This document shows, piece by piece, positions 17,240-25,387 of a stretch of DNA of 64,000 bases. This stretch comes from Bacillota bacterium (GTDB taxonomy: Bacteria > Bacillota > UBA4882 > UBA8346), in NCBI GenBank assembly GCA_023435225.1, contig JAEYRX010000041.1:98934-162933 (forward strand). The letters run 5' to 3'. The notes under the pieces were generated by a model, which was given only the letters and a program-made list of their open reading frames with translations, did no database searches and was not told where the DNA came from. The translations under genes were made by a program, and so were the position numbers. Positions within the stretch are counted from its first letter, which is position 1; each line of letters begins with the position of its first letter.

Positions 17240-18394
17240 TTATAATATTTTGTAGCGCCTTAATAAAAGGCAACAATTGTAATAAAATCCGGTTACCAGC
17301 CCGGCCTTTTTTAATAAATTCTTTGTTGTCTGCAAGTTTTCATTTGTCAATGCTTTTTTATCGGAAAGATACATGGCCAGAAGTCCCTGAATTATAATCC
17401 TATGAAATTTCCGGTATTTTAAAAAAACACTATATTTTAGTGACTGACGGATAAAAAAAGTTAATCTTTCCTCACACTGGAATAAATGATTATAGTAATG
17501 GGTAAAGTTCAAATCCCCCATTTGGATATCCTCTTGGGAATCGATATAATAGTCAAGTAAAATATGCAATCCGCAGACCCAAGGGAAATAAGATTGATCA
17601 ATTAATTCAACTAAAGGCGGTGAAAGTTCGGGCTCAGTAGCGGCAGCAATTAAAAGAAAGATCCCTAAAGTTGAACCGGTTGCCGCCGAAAACTCCCACC
17701 AAAAAATCCCCGGATAAGAGGAGGACTCTTTTTTCGCCCATTCAGATAAAAAATTTTCCCGAATTGAGATTTGCAAATGTTTATATGCCTGAAGATCCGT
17801 ATAGAGCCGGACATATTTTTCAAGATAAGCTCGGATTAGATAGTAGGATGGTAATTGATGGAGCCTGTCTTGGCATGTTTGCACCAATTTTAACAGGTAT
17901 CCGTTGTCTTCCCGGTAAGGATAGAGTGAATAGTATTCGTGGGTTCCTTTATTGATATCTATCGCATCCAACATGGCTTGATGTAATTGGCGGAAAGAAG
18001 CTTCATCTTCCACCCCGGCCCGGTCGCAGAGGTTATCCAAATAATCGCTGATTGTTTGAAAAGCGACAATAAATTTAACGGTGTGGAATATATCCGCTTT
18101 TGGGTAAAGAGCATAGACGCTGCCGCCTTGGGCGTGGAATTTCTTATGATGTATGCTGGATAAAGCTTGTTGGCGTAGGATAGGATCCGGAATATGGTCG
18201 GCGAAATCGGCCCATTGGGCAAGCTCTTGATCGACTAGGTGAAAGACTTTGGTGACGAATTGATAGACCAGTTTGGTTCCGTGAGGATACTTGGCTGCGA
18301 TGAGAAACACCTCTGATTTTTGGAAATTATTATGTTCAGGATTAATTAAGTTACTCAACTTTCGCACTACAAAAATGTCTTGCAGTAAAGTCAT
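17240..18394 (-). CDS. YtpB-like tetraprenyl-beta-curcumene synthase (DUF2600)
   Basis: A 384-residue member of the DUF2600 family. The Bacillus subtilis member YtpB converts heptaprenyl diphosphate to tetraprenyl-beta-curcumene, a C35 sesquarterpene. Conserved blocks visible here are FHAQGGSVYALYP (86-98), SDYLDNLCDRAG (116-127, an Asp-rich motif), EFSAATGSTLGIF (234-246) and LDYYIDSQED (280-289). It lies tail to tail with the polyprenyl synthase gene, five bases apart. The first 40 residues have no counterpart in YtpB as I recall it, and the start region lies inside a large palindrome with no clear ribosome binding site, so the true start may be downstream. Confidence 0.85.
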   Translation of the reverse strand: MTLLQDIFVVRKLSNLINPEHNNFQKSEVFLIAAKYPHGTKLVYQFVTKVFHLVDQELAQWADFADHIPDPILRQQALSSIHHKKFHAQGGSVYALYPKADIFHTVKFIVAFQTISDYLDNLCDRAGVEDEASFRQLHQAMLDAIDINKGTHEYYSLYPYREDNGYLLKLVQTCQDRLHQLPSYYLIRAYLEKYVRLYTDLQAYKHLQISIRENFLSEWAKKESSSYPGIFWWEFSAATGSTLGIFLLIAAATEPELSPPLVELIDQSYFPWVCGLHILLDYYIDSQEDIQMGDLNFTHYYNHLFQCEERLTFFIRQSLKYSVFLKYRKFHRIIIQGLLAMYLSDKKALTNENLQTTKNLLKKAGLVTGFYYNCCLLLRRYKIL

Positions 18395-18501
18395 ATCAAT
18401 TAAAATTAACTTTTGAAAACATCGAAAGCTTTAACGATTTTTCAAAAGTTAATGCCTTAAATTATTTATTTTACTGCATTAAAATAAAAGTGCGAAAGTT
18501 G
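18356..18501. repeat. 146-bp nested palindrome over the start of the terpene synthase gene
   Basis: Three perfect inverted segments are nested: CAACTTTCGCACT (18356-18368) with 18489-18501, TGCAGTAAA (18381-18389) with 18470-18478, and ATTAACTTTTGAAAA (18405-18419) with 18439-18453. The left arm overlaps the first codons of the synthase frame. Confidence 0.8.
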
Positions 18502-18594
18502 TATAAGTTATATTATATTAAAAATTTGAAGTAAGTAAACTCCAATCTCAATTTAATAAAAATTTACTACATTATTATTTTATTATGGACCCCC

Positions 18595-18623
18595 TTGAAC
18601 TCCTGCTTTATCCATGTTATAAT
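18595..18623 (+). promoter_or_regulatory. promoter of the T-box/tyrS transcript
   Basis: TTGAAC (18595-18600), 17-base spacer and TATAAT (18618-18623) with an extended TGT before the -10 element. Confidence 0.85.
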
Positions 18624-18629
18624 TCCATT

Positions 18630-18908
18630 CAATAGAAAAAAGGCAGTGAAGGAGTCCATTAATCTACCGTGGTGACATATAGAGAGTAGGTGGCGGTTGT
18701 AAACCTACCGCACGCGGTCAGAGAAATACCCTCCGGAGCCTCCGGTTGAAATAAAAAGTAAACTGGGACGGGTACGCCCGTTATAGCGGCATGAGATGCG
18801 CCATAGTAAATTTCGAATTTCAGAATGCAGATTGCGGAATTTAAATAGCGCATGAAGTAAGGTGGTACCACGAGACCTCGTCCTTATACTAGGATGGAGG
18901 CTTTTTTG
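18630..18908 (+). promoter_or_regulatory. T-box leader controlling tyrS
   Basis: The leader carries the conserved T-box AAGGTGGTACCACG (18859-18872), which pairs with the uncharged tRNA acceptor end. Directly after it comes a terminator hairpin (CCTCGTCCTTA to GGATGGAGG, 18876-18900) with a T run. In Stem I, ACCGTG pairs with CACGCGGT, and the specifier-side strand below reads GAGAAATACC, making TAC at 18727-18729 the likely tyrosine specifier codon. Uncharged tRNA-Tyr should stabilise the antiterminator and allow tyrS transcription. Confidence 0.93.
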
Positions 18909-18930
18909 CTTTTAAGGACGGATTATTTAG

Positions 18931-19081
18931 ATAGGAGCCAGGAGTCAGTAATGTAAATGAATCCCATAGGTTCTTTAAATGATTTTAAGAGACAATGGAT
19001 AGAATTACTATAAAATCTTTAAATGCTTCAAAGTTTCAATAGAATTCTCCTGTCTCCTGATTTCTGACTACTGATTACTTC
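18931..19081. repeat. intergenic inverted array of AGGAGTC units (copy 2)
   Basis: ATAGGAGCCAGGAGTCAGTA on the left faces CTCCTGTCTCCTGATTTCTG and CTACTGATTAC on the right. It lies between the T-box terminator and the tyrS ribosome binding site, so read-through transcripts carry this hairpin. Confidence 0.65.
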
Positions 19082-19107
19082 ACATTCAGTCTAAGGAGGA
19101 AACAAAG

Positions 19108-20337
19108 ATGTCGGTATTTGAGACTTTAAAAGAGCGAGGTTTTGTACAACAGACTACTCATCAGGAACCGCTTCAAGAATTATTGGAAAAAGAGAAAGTT
19201 ACTTTTTATATTGGTTTTGACCCAACCGCGGATAGCCTTCATGTGGGTAGTTTATTGCCTATTATGGCTATGGCGCATATGCAGCAGGCAGGGCACCGTC
19301 CTATAGCTATATTGGGCGGAGGAACCGCGATGATCGGTGATCCCAGCGGTAAGACCGAGATGCGGAAGATGATGACCCAAGAGACTATTAATTATAATGC
19401 TTCGAGGTTTAAGGAACAGATATCCCGTTTTGTGGATTTTACTGATGATAAGGCCTTAATGGTGAATAACGGTGATTGGTTATTAGGCTTAAATTATATT
19501 GAATTTTTAAGGGATATCGGTTCGCAGTTTTCAGTAAACAGAATGTTAACGGCGGAATGCTTTAAAAGCAGGATGGAGAAGGGACTATCATTTATTGAAT
19601 TCAATTATATGTTGCTTCAATCTTATGACTTTTTAGTCCTTTTCCAGAAGTATAATTGTAAACTGCAAATGGGTGGAGATGATCAGTGGTCAAATATTTT
19701 ATATGGCGCCGATTTAATCCGCCGTTTGGAAGCAAAAGAAGCCTATGGTATTACTTTTCCGCTTTTAACTACTAGTACCGGTAGGAAAATGGGTAAGACT
19801 GAGGCGGGTGCAGTCTGGCTTGACTCGTCTAAGACCAGCCCATATGATTTTTATCAATATTGGCGAAATACCGATGACCGGGATGTGGAACGGTTCCTGG
19901 CTTTATATACGTTCTTACCCATGGACGAAGTTCGTCGGTTGGGAGCTTTAAAGGATCAGGCGATTAATGAGGCCAAAAAAATATTGGCATATGAAGTCAC
20001 TAAATTAGCTCATGGGGAAGCAGAGGCTAAAAAAGCTGAACAAGCGGCGCAGGCTTTATTTACCGGCCAAGGTAATGAGCAAATGGTTCCGATGATCGAC
20101 CTTCCCGGTGCGGAACTGGAAAAAGGGATGAATATAATCGACTTGGTGGTATTTGCCAAATTGGCCGAGTCGCGAAGCGAAGCTAAACGTTTGATTATGC
20201 AAGGCGGAATAAGCTTATTCGACCAGAAGGTTACTGATATTAATCATACTGTCACTGGAAATGATATAAAGGATGGCAAGATTAACTTGAAGAAAGGGAA
20301 AAAAGATTTTCAAGTGTTAAATGTAATTAATAAATAA
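19108..20337 (+). CDS. tyrS: tyrosyl-tRNA synthetase
   Basis: A class Ic aminoacyl-tRNA synthetase of 409 residues charging tRNA-Tyr. The HIGH-like motif is HVGS (about 47-50), the KMSKS-like motif is KMGKT (about 229-233), and an S4 RNA-binding domain is at the C-terminus (AESRSEAKRLIMQGGISL). The combination KMGKT with this length suits the TyrZ/TyrRS type 2 branch rather than B. subtilis TyrS. AAGGAGGAAAC precedes the ATG. Control by the T-box upstream makes expression respond to tyrosine supply. Confidence 0.97.
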   Translation: MSVFETLKERGFVQQTTHQEPLQELLEKEKVTFYIGFDPTADSLHVGSLLPIMAMAHMQQAGHRPIAILGGGTAMIGDPSGKTEMRKMMTQETINYNASRFKEQISRFVDFTDDKALMVNNGDWLLGLNYIEFLRDIGSQFSVNRMLTAECFKSRMEKGLSFIEFNYMLLQSYDFLVLFQKYNCKLQMGGDDQWSNILYGADLIRRLEAKEAYGITFPLLTTSTGRKMGKTEAGAVWLDSSKTSPYDFYQYWRNTDDRDVERFLALYTFLPMDEVRRLGALKDQAINEAKKILAYEVTKLAHGEAEAKKAEQAAQALFTGQGNEQMVPMIDLPGAELEKGMNIIDLVVFAKLAESRSEAKRLIMQGGISLFDQKVTDINHTVTGNDIKDGKINLKKGKKDFQVLNVINK

Positions 20338-20342
20338 CTTTT

Positions 20343-20418
20343 GAACCACGAAATGCACGAAACACACGAAATAAACCTTTTTAACTTTTTCGTGGTTTTC
20401 GTGTGTTTCGTGGTTATA
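20343..20418. repeat. intergenic inverted array of CACGAA units (copy 2)
   Basis: AACCACGAAATGCACGAAAC faces TTTCGTGTGTTTCGTGGTT across a short AT-rich loop, between tyrS and the Nudix gene. Confidence 0.75.
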
Positions 20419-20438
20419 CTTTGTTTTAAGGAGTTTTT

Positions 20439-20837
20439 ATGGAACAGATTTTGGTTACAGCCGGAGTTATTATTGAAAATGGGAAGCTGCTAATCGCTCA
20501 ACGGCTGCCGCAAGGTTCGGAAGGCGGTAAATGGGAGTTTCCGGGGGGGGAAGTGGAACCTGGGGAAGATCCCAAAGTCGGTTTGCGCCGGGAGTTACGG
20601 GAAGAGCTTGGGGTAACAGTAGAAGTCGGAGATGTTTTAGAAGTGGTTTCCCGCGTTGCATCCAGGCATCTAATTTTGATTTATTTTCGGTGTTATATTA
20701 AAGAAGGTACTCCGGAACCAATTGAATGTCAACAGGTTCGCTGGTTAACTCCGGAAGAAATAAACGAACTGGAAAAGCCGGAGAGTGACCGTATTTTTTG
20801 GGAGAAGTGGGCGGAAAAAATAGTAGACAGGAGATAG
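20439..20837 (+). CDS. Nudix hydrolase, MutT/8-oxo-dGTP diphosphatase-like
   Basis: A 132-residue cytoplasmic Nudix protein. The complete Nudix box is GGEVEPGEDPKVGLRRELREELGV (GxxxxxExxxxxxxREUxEExGU read in pieces), about residues 37-60. The N-terminal VTAGVIIENGKLLIAQR and PQGSEGGKWEFPGGE are typical of MutT-type pyrophosphohydrolases that clean oxidised nucleotides; other nucleotide substrates are possible. AAGGAG lies seven bases before the ATG. Confidence 0.9.
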   Translation: MEQILVTAGVIIENGKLLIAQRLPQGSEGGKWEFPGGEVEPGEDPKVGLRRELREELGVTVEVGDVLEVVSRVASRHLILIYFRCYIKEGTPEPIECQQVRWLTPEEINELEKPESDRIFWEKWAEKIVDRR

Positions 20838-21024
20838 GAGTCAGTAGTCAGATTTAAAATTGCATTGACTTGTTGTCTTTAATTATTATGTGGATATTGG
20901 TAAAAAACTACAAAGTAAATTGGCAAAAAAATAGCTTGTTATACTGTCTTAAATTACTGCCTTTTATAATGCTTAACGCTTATTAAATCTCCTGGCTCCT
21001 GAATTCTGACTCCTGATTACTTCC
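20827..21024. repeat. intergenic inverted array of AGGAGTC units (copy 3)
   Basis: GACAGGAGATAGGAGTCAG at the end of the Nudix gene faces CTCCTGGCTCCTGAATTCTG and GACTCCTGATTAC at 20990-21018. The left arm overlaps the last codons and stop of the Nudix gene. Confidence 0.65.
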
Positions 21025-21041
21025 CTAAGTTTACGTATATT

Positions 21042-22379
21042 TTACCTCTTTAGCGGTGAGCGTTCATGAGAAATTGTTCCAGTCCGCAAAAATTCTTCAA
21101 TTTTATATGTACCGCATTTTCTGGTATTCAAAAATCCATCCCAGGCAGCTTGGGCAAGTCTTCCTTCATTTAAAAGGTCAAACAGCCATTCACAGCATAA
21201 CTTCGGATCATCCTGGGGAATACCGGCCCGGTGTTCAATTAACCATTTTTTATTGTAATGCTCATGAGAGCCCAACGGCGGTGAAATAATAATAGGTAGG
21301 CCAAGCCCGCTATAAAAGGAGAGCTCCGATGGTTTGGTCCACAAAATATCGGTAGTCCGTAACATTAGATTAAAACGCGGGAAATATTTATGTTTGGTTG
21401 GGGCATAAAGGATATTTACCCCAGTTCCCAATTCATCTGTCAATTTTAATTTTTCCAATTCAGCCAGGAAGTAATCTCGTATTTCACTACGAACTCCAGC
21501 TACCAGATTAACCCGGATTATTTTATTCTTGATTTGTCTCTTTAAACTTTGGACAATTTCTACCCCGATTTCTTTTTGGGCGCCGGCTCCACCGACTGCG
21601 AAAGTCAGGGTAAGAGTACGGTTACTTCGATTGACGCAATTTTCAGCCCCCAAATAGTGTTCTACTTCTACCTGATGCAACGCCCAAAAACGCCAATTTG
21701 GGTCAAGATAAAGTAAACGTTGCGCCAAATCCAGTTTTAAAACCTCCAGATCCGGACTGCCCAAATTTTCTTTGGGTAAGGGGAAACCGGTTAAAAAAAT
21801 TCGTTCATCCGGTACTCCATATTCTCTTAAACGTCGTAAAGCTTGACTGCAAGGTGCAAAATAAATTATTCTGCTGTTAGCAGGCTCTTTGGCTACCCAA
21901 ACCCGGTTTAAGTCGGTATCGGTAATGATTAGACATATATATGGATAATCAAGTTTTTCAGCTGCCATAGCGATAGCAAAAAAGGTACAAACCATTGGAA
22001 ATCCACTAGGGACTAGTGTATCAACCAATGATTTCCCTAATCCCTTTTTAAGTAAGGAATAAAGATATTTAACCTGAAATGTCGGTGATGATAAATCCCG
22101 AAAAGGATAATATGGATTAATATCCTGAAGCTTGTCGAGTAAGCCGAAAAGAAAACCTCCGATAACCGGAAGATGGTTAATCCGTGATAAACCTTCATAT
22201 AAATACCGCATTCGCTTCCATAGTTTATTCTCCCTGGCGGTTGAATATTTAACGGATCCGGCAGTAATTATGTCTCCTCCACCCAAATCTTTTAAAGGGT
22301 ATGCGGCCCTTTGATGCCCTAAACCCATATCGGCAGAGATAACCCAAGCTTTCTGTTCCGGGGATATCGAAAGTGACAT
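21042..22379 (-). CDS. GT-B glycosyltransferase-like protein of unknown substrate
   Basis: A 445-residue cytoplasmic protein with the outline of a GT-B glycosyltransferase of the MGDG-synthase/MurG kind. The N-terminal ISADMGLGHQRAA has the GxGH loop; the C-terminal half has LTFAVGGAGAQK, a typical nucleotide-sugar loop, and TKPSELSFYSGLGLPIII, resembling the donor-binding GGxGT-E region. LIITDTDLNRVWV is another conserved-looking block. I do not recognise a characterised relative. AGGAGGG precedes the ATG. It appears monocistronic. Confidence 0.6.
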   Translation of the reverse strand: MSLSISPEQKAWVISADMGLGHQRAAYPLKDLGGGDIITAGSVKYSTARENKLWKRMRYLYEGLSRINHLPVIGGFLFGLLDKLQDINPYYPFRDLSSPTFQVKYLYSLLKKGLGKSLVDTLVPSGFPMVCTFFAIAMAAEKLDYPYICLIITDTDLNRVWVAKEPANSRIIYFAPCSQALRRLREYGVPDERIFLTGFPLPKENLGSPDLEVLKLDLAQRLLYLDPNWRFWALHQVEVEHYLGAENCVNRSNRTLTLTFAVGGAGAQKEIGVEIVQSLKRQIKNKIIRVNLVAGVRSEIRDYFLAELEKLKLTDELGTGVNILYAPTKHKYFPRFNLMLRTTDILWTKPSELSFYSGLGLPIIISPPLGSHEHYNKKWLIEHRAGIPQDDPKLCCEWLFDLLNEGRLAQAAWDGFLNTRKCGTYKIEEFLRTGTISHERSPLKR

Positions 22380-22661
22380 ATTAACCCTCCTTCTTTACTA
22401 ATTATTCGTCAAATTTTAAATCTTTCTATAGAGGTGAAATAGTTTTTAACCAGACATTTTTTTATTGTAAAAAAGAAAACATGACGAGCTGCAGGAAAAG
22501 GATTATAATAAACAATATTGAATATTCATCATAAATATTAAGACAGTAGGGAATATATCAGTTTTTAATTGACAGTGTATAGTTGAGAGTTAAAGACTTT
22601 TGAAGTACGACTCTAACATGTCATCTGAACAGTGTAAACTAATTTAAACAGTATCTCATAC
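22380..22661. other. intergenic region without recognised feature
   Basis: AT-rich DNA that must hold the promoter of the minus-strand glycosyltransferase-like gene. I see no RNA gene or conserved motif; the MITE begins at its right end. Confidence 0.5.
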
Positions 22662-22665
22662 CTAG

Positions 22666-22763
22666 GGAAGCGCTGATTAATCCGATTTTGTGCGGGCAAA
22701 TATGCGGTATTAGGTATTTTACGAAGCGCAAAATCGTCACTTATTCAATTAATCAGCGCTTCT
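22666..22763 (+). mobile_element. 98-bp MITE, copy 3
   Basis: GGAAGCGCTGATTAATCCG to AATCAGCGCTTCT with target duplication CTAG at 22662-22665 and 22764-22767. It lies directly before the rhomboid ribosome binding site and extends the rhomboid reading frame upstream without being a likely part of the protein. Confidence 0.9.
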
Positions 22764-22789
22764 CTAGAGGCATGGAACGGGGTGAGGAA

Positions 22790-23464
22790 ATGATCCCTTT
22801 GAAAGATACGATACCTAGTCGACATTTACCGATCATGACCTGGTTGTTGATAATTCTTAACTTTGTTATTTTTGTATATCAACTAAGGTTAGGTTCAAAC
22901 GGTTATATAAGATTAATAGAGTACTTTGGGTTAATCCCAGCTTATTATCGGACCGGGTTAACTGATATCACCAATATATTTCCATTTATTTCATATATTT
23001 TTTTACATAGCGGGTGGCTCCATGTTGTTGGAAATATGTGGGCTTTGTGGCTTTTTGGTGATAATGTGGAAGATAAAATGGGATCATTTAGATTTTTAGT
23101 ATTCTACATTATTATGGGTGTTATTGCCGGGATGGTTCATGTATTCTCCGATCCAAGCTCTACAATTCCTACCATTGGTGGGTCGGGAGCTATAGCAGGA
23201 GTAATGGGAGCGTATTTTGTAATGTATCCGGGGGCAAGAATTGTCACATTAATCCCTTTGTTTTTCATTCCGCTGTTCTTTGAGATACCGGCTGTAATAT
23301 ATTTGGGTTTTTGGCTTTTTTCGCAAGTTTATTCTGTAATAATCAATCATAATTCAGGAACAGTATCTAATATTGCCTGGTTTGCACATATTGGAGGTTT
23401 TTTGGCCGGGGCTTTATTCCACCGGTTATTTTTCCAGCCATATAGGGAAAGATATAGGATTTAG
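22790..23464 (+). CDS. rhomboid family intramembrane serine protease
   Basis: A 224-residue protein with about six membrane helices. The catalytic Ser is in GGSGAIAG (Ser132) and the catalytic His in AHIGG (His200). WLHVVGNMWALWLFGDNVED is the conserved loop after helix 1. The N-terminus MIPLKDTIPSRH is typical of this rhomboid subgroup. The ATG at 22790 follows GGGGTGAGG; a longer frame to 22688 only arises because the MITE is open in that frame. Substrates unknown. Confidence 0.93.
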   Translation: MIPLKDTIPSRHLPIMTWLLIILNFVIFVYQLRLGSNGYIRLIEYFGLIPAYYRTGLTDITNIFPFISYIFLHSGWLHVVGNMWALWLFGDNVEDKMGSFRFLVFYIIMGVIAGMVHVFSDPSSTIPTIGGSGAIAGVMGAYFVMYPGARIVTLIPLFFIPLFFEIPAVIYLGFWLFSQVYSVIINHNSGTVSNIAWFAHIGGFLAGALFHRLFFQPYRERYRI

Positions 23465-23526
23465 ATATAATTTGCTAAATCAATTGACCAGTTATACCGA
23501 TATAAAGAACAATGGGGGGAAAATTA

Positions 23527-24963
23527 ATGAAACTGCGTACCCGCTTCCACTTATACCTCAGCTTGGCAAGCACTGTTCCCTTACTGATTTTTTTATCGGT
23601 AATATTGATAATCGGATTGCATAAACCCACTTATTCTTTAATCTTTCAGGAATTATTTACCGGTAATATTACCGGATTTTCAGTGGCCTTGGTAGTTGCG
23701 ATCTTAATAATTGGTTTATCGGGGATGTATTTGTCTTCGATTGTTAATCGGGTAAAAGAATTAAATGACTATTGCAAGTCATATCCGGATGAAAGCTTAT
23801 CAGAATTAAAACCGGACCCTTATTTTGACGAGCTGGGGAAAATGAGGCAATCGCTGATTGAAATGATGCAGCAGGTAAAATATGAAAAATGCCAGTTTGA
23901 AGATAGATACCGCAAGCTGCTAGTGGCCAATATGAGCTTGGAAGAAAAATATGCTCAATCATATACCATTCAGTTGATTTTGGAAGAGATTGGCCGGGAA
24001 CTGGATAGTGACCAATTATTGAAAAAAACTTCCGATATTATTATGGGGGTATTTGGTAGTAAAAGGTGTACTATTTATATGGTCGATGAAGAAAAAGAAG
24101 CTTTAATAATTAAGATTGATTCCGAAGTTAATGAAAATAATGAAAATAATGATGAAGATATAATACCATTTAATTCAGATAATATTGTTGCCCGCTCATG
24201 GCGGGCTAAAAGGGTTTTTACCGAATCAGACGCTAAACCTAAAGAATTAAAGTATTTTAAAACAAAAAATATTCAGCGTTTTCATATATTTCCATTGACA
24301 GGGAGAAGAGGCGGTCTCGGTGTTATTGTTATTGAACACCAGCCTGCCGGTGGTTTTACCTCTGACTTGGAGGACTTCGCTAAGTTAATTGCTCAGGAAA
24401 TCAGCCTCTCGGTAGAAAATGCTTATTTGTATGAAAAAATGCGTCAAATGGCTAATCATGATGCGCTAACCGGAGTATACAACCGAATGTATCTAATGAA
24501 TTACATGGCTGAAATTTTTGCCGGAAGCCCTCAAACCGTATCAGTTATTATGTTTGACATGGACCATTTCAAAAAAGTAAATGATAAATATGGACATTTA
24601 GCCGGAGATATGGTTTTAAAGACTACTACTTCATTAATTCAAAAAATGTTACCGGTGGGTATTTTAGGGAGATATGGTGGAGAAGAGTTTGTGGTCATTC
24701 TGCCCGAGGTTAATCAGAAGGAAGCCCGAGAATTGGCTGATGCTATGCGCCTAAAAATACAGGAACACAACTTTATTACCGGTGATGGGATAAGGATCCC
24801 AGTTACTTTAAGCGCGGGGTTAGCCAATTATCCACAAGTTTCCGATAGTTTTAAAGGTTTGCTTGAACTGGCGGATGAAGCATTATATGAAGCTAAGAAT
24901 ACCGGTCGAAATAAGGTTTATGTCGCTAATTCAAAAGAGGCAAACGCTGTTACAAGCGTCTGA
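23527..24963 (+). CDS. membrane diguanylate cyclase with GAF and GGDEF domains
   Basis: A 478-residue protein: two membrane helices (about 8-30 and 50-72) with only a short loop between them, a HAMP-like linker, a coiled coil, a GAF-type sensor domain (about 140-300) and a GGDEF domain whose active site reads GGEEF (about residue 384). It should make cyclic di-GMP. No RxxD inhibitory site is seen before the motif. ATG 23527 is preceded by GGGGGGAAAA; the ATG at 23512 is inside that site. An HD-GYP phosphodiesterase gene is at 47.4 kb. Confidence 0.9.
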   Translation: MKLRTRFHLYLSLASTVPLLIFLSVILIIGLHKPTYSLIFQELFTGNITGFSVALVVAILIIGLSGMYLSSIVNRVKELNDYCKSYPDESLSELKPDPYFDELGKMRQSLIEMMQQVKYEKCQFEDRYRKLLVANMSLEEKYAQSYTIQLILEEIGRELDSDQLLKKTSDIIMGVFGSKRCTIYMVDEEKEALIIKIDSEVNENNENNDEDIIPFNSDNIVARSWRAKRVFTESDAKPKELKYFKTKNIQRFHIFPLTGRRGGLGVIVIEHQPAGGFTSDLEDFAKLIAQEISLSVENAYLYEKMRQMANHDALTGVYNRMYLMNYMAEIFAGSPQTVSVIMFDMDHFKKVNDKYGHLAGDMVLKTTTSLIQKMLPVGILGRYGGEEFVVILPEVNQKEARELADAMRLKIQEHNFITGDGIRIPVTLSAGLANYPQVSDSFKGLLELADEALYEAKNTGRNKVYVANSKEANAVTSV

Positions 24964-25135
24964 TTTCTGTTTGAACATATAAGTTGAATAAAGTTTTATA
25001 ACTAGCTAAAAACATTCTAATTATGGTTAAGTTTGTGAATAAATTCACAATTTACTGTAAATTTAAGAGCTTTTTGAGTTGTTAGTTGATTTTGATCTCT
25101 GTAATACTCGCAAAAAGCTTAACAAAGGTGGGAGA

Positions 25136-25168
25136 ATGAGTCAAAAAGTTGTGAAGTCAATTTTGTAA
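25136..25168 (+). CDS. possible 10-residue peptide in the GGDEF-radical SAM gap
   Basis: AAGGTGGGAGA stands before ATG, and the frame MSQKVVKSIL stops after ten codons. A terminator follows 24 bases later. It may be a leader peptide or chance; nothing else supports it. Confidence 0.2.
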   Translation: MSQKVVKSIL

Positions 25169-25191
25169 TCATAAATAGCTTTTTCCTGAAT

Positions 25192-25219
25192 AATCTGGCT
25201 TAATAGCCGGATTTTTTTT
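25192..25219 (+). terminator. intrinsic terminator downstream of the GGDEF gene
   Basis: AATCTGGCT/AGCCGGATT with a TAAT loop and a run of T. It lies 229 bases after the GGDEF stop. The intervening DNA shows no recognised riboswitch. Confidence 0.8.
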
Positions 25220-25250
25220 GCGGTTTATAAAAGAAAAAATATGCCGGAGA

Positions 25251-25316
25251 GAGACGAAGAGACAGAGGAAGAATTATTATATAAAGTATACTCTGAGTCT
25301 CTGTGCCTAGCCTTTT
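25251..25316. repeat. intergenic inverted array of ACAGAG units (copy 1)
   Basis: AGACGAAGAGACAGAGGAAG faces CTCTGAGTCTCTGTGCCTA. The same unit type recurs at 35346-35487 and 46674-46760. Confidence 0.6.
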
Positions 25317-25387
25317 TTATTTTTTACTTCGGATAAACTGAAAATTTTAGGCAGATAATAATATATATACTAATAAAGGAGATTAAC

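Noticed and set aside
18659..18871. Minus-strand reading frame inside the T-box leader
   Set aside because: It is explained by the structured RNA on the plus strand and has no family resemblance.
22688..22789. N-terminal extension of the rhomboid protein
   Set aside because: The extension is encoded by a MITE; GGGGTGAGG before ATG 22790 gives the better start.
24964..25190. A cyclic-di-GMP riboswitch between the GGDEF and radical SAM genes
   Set aside because: None of the GEMM-I or GEMM-II core motifs could be found; only a terminator is certain.
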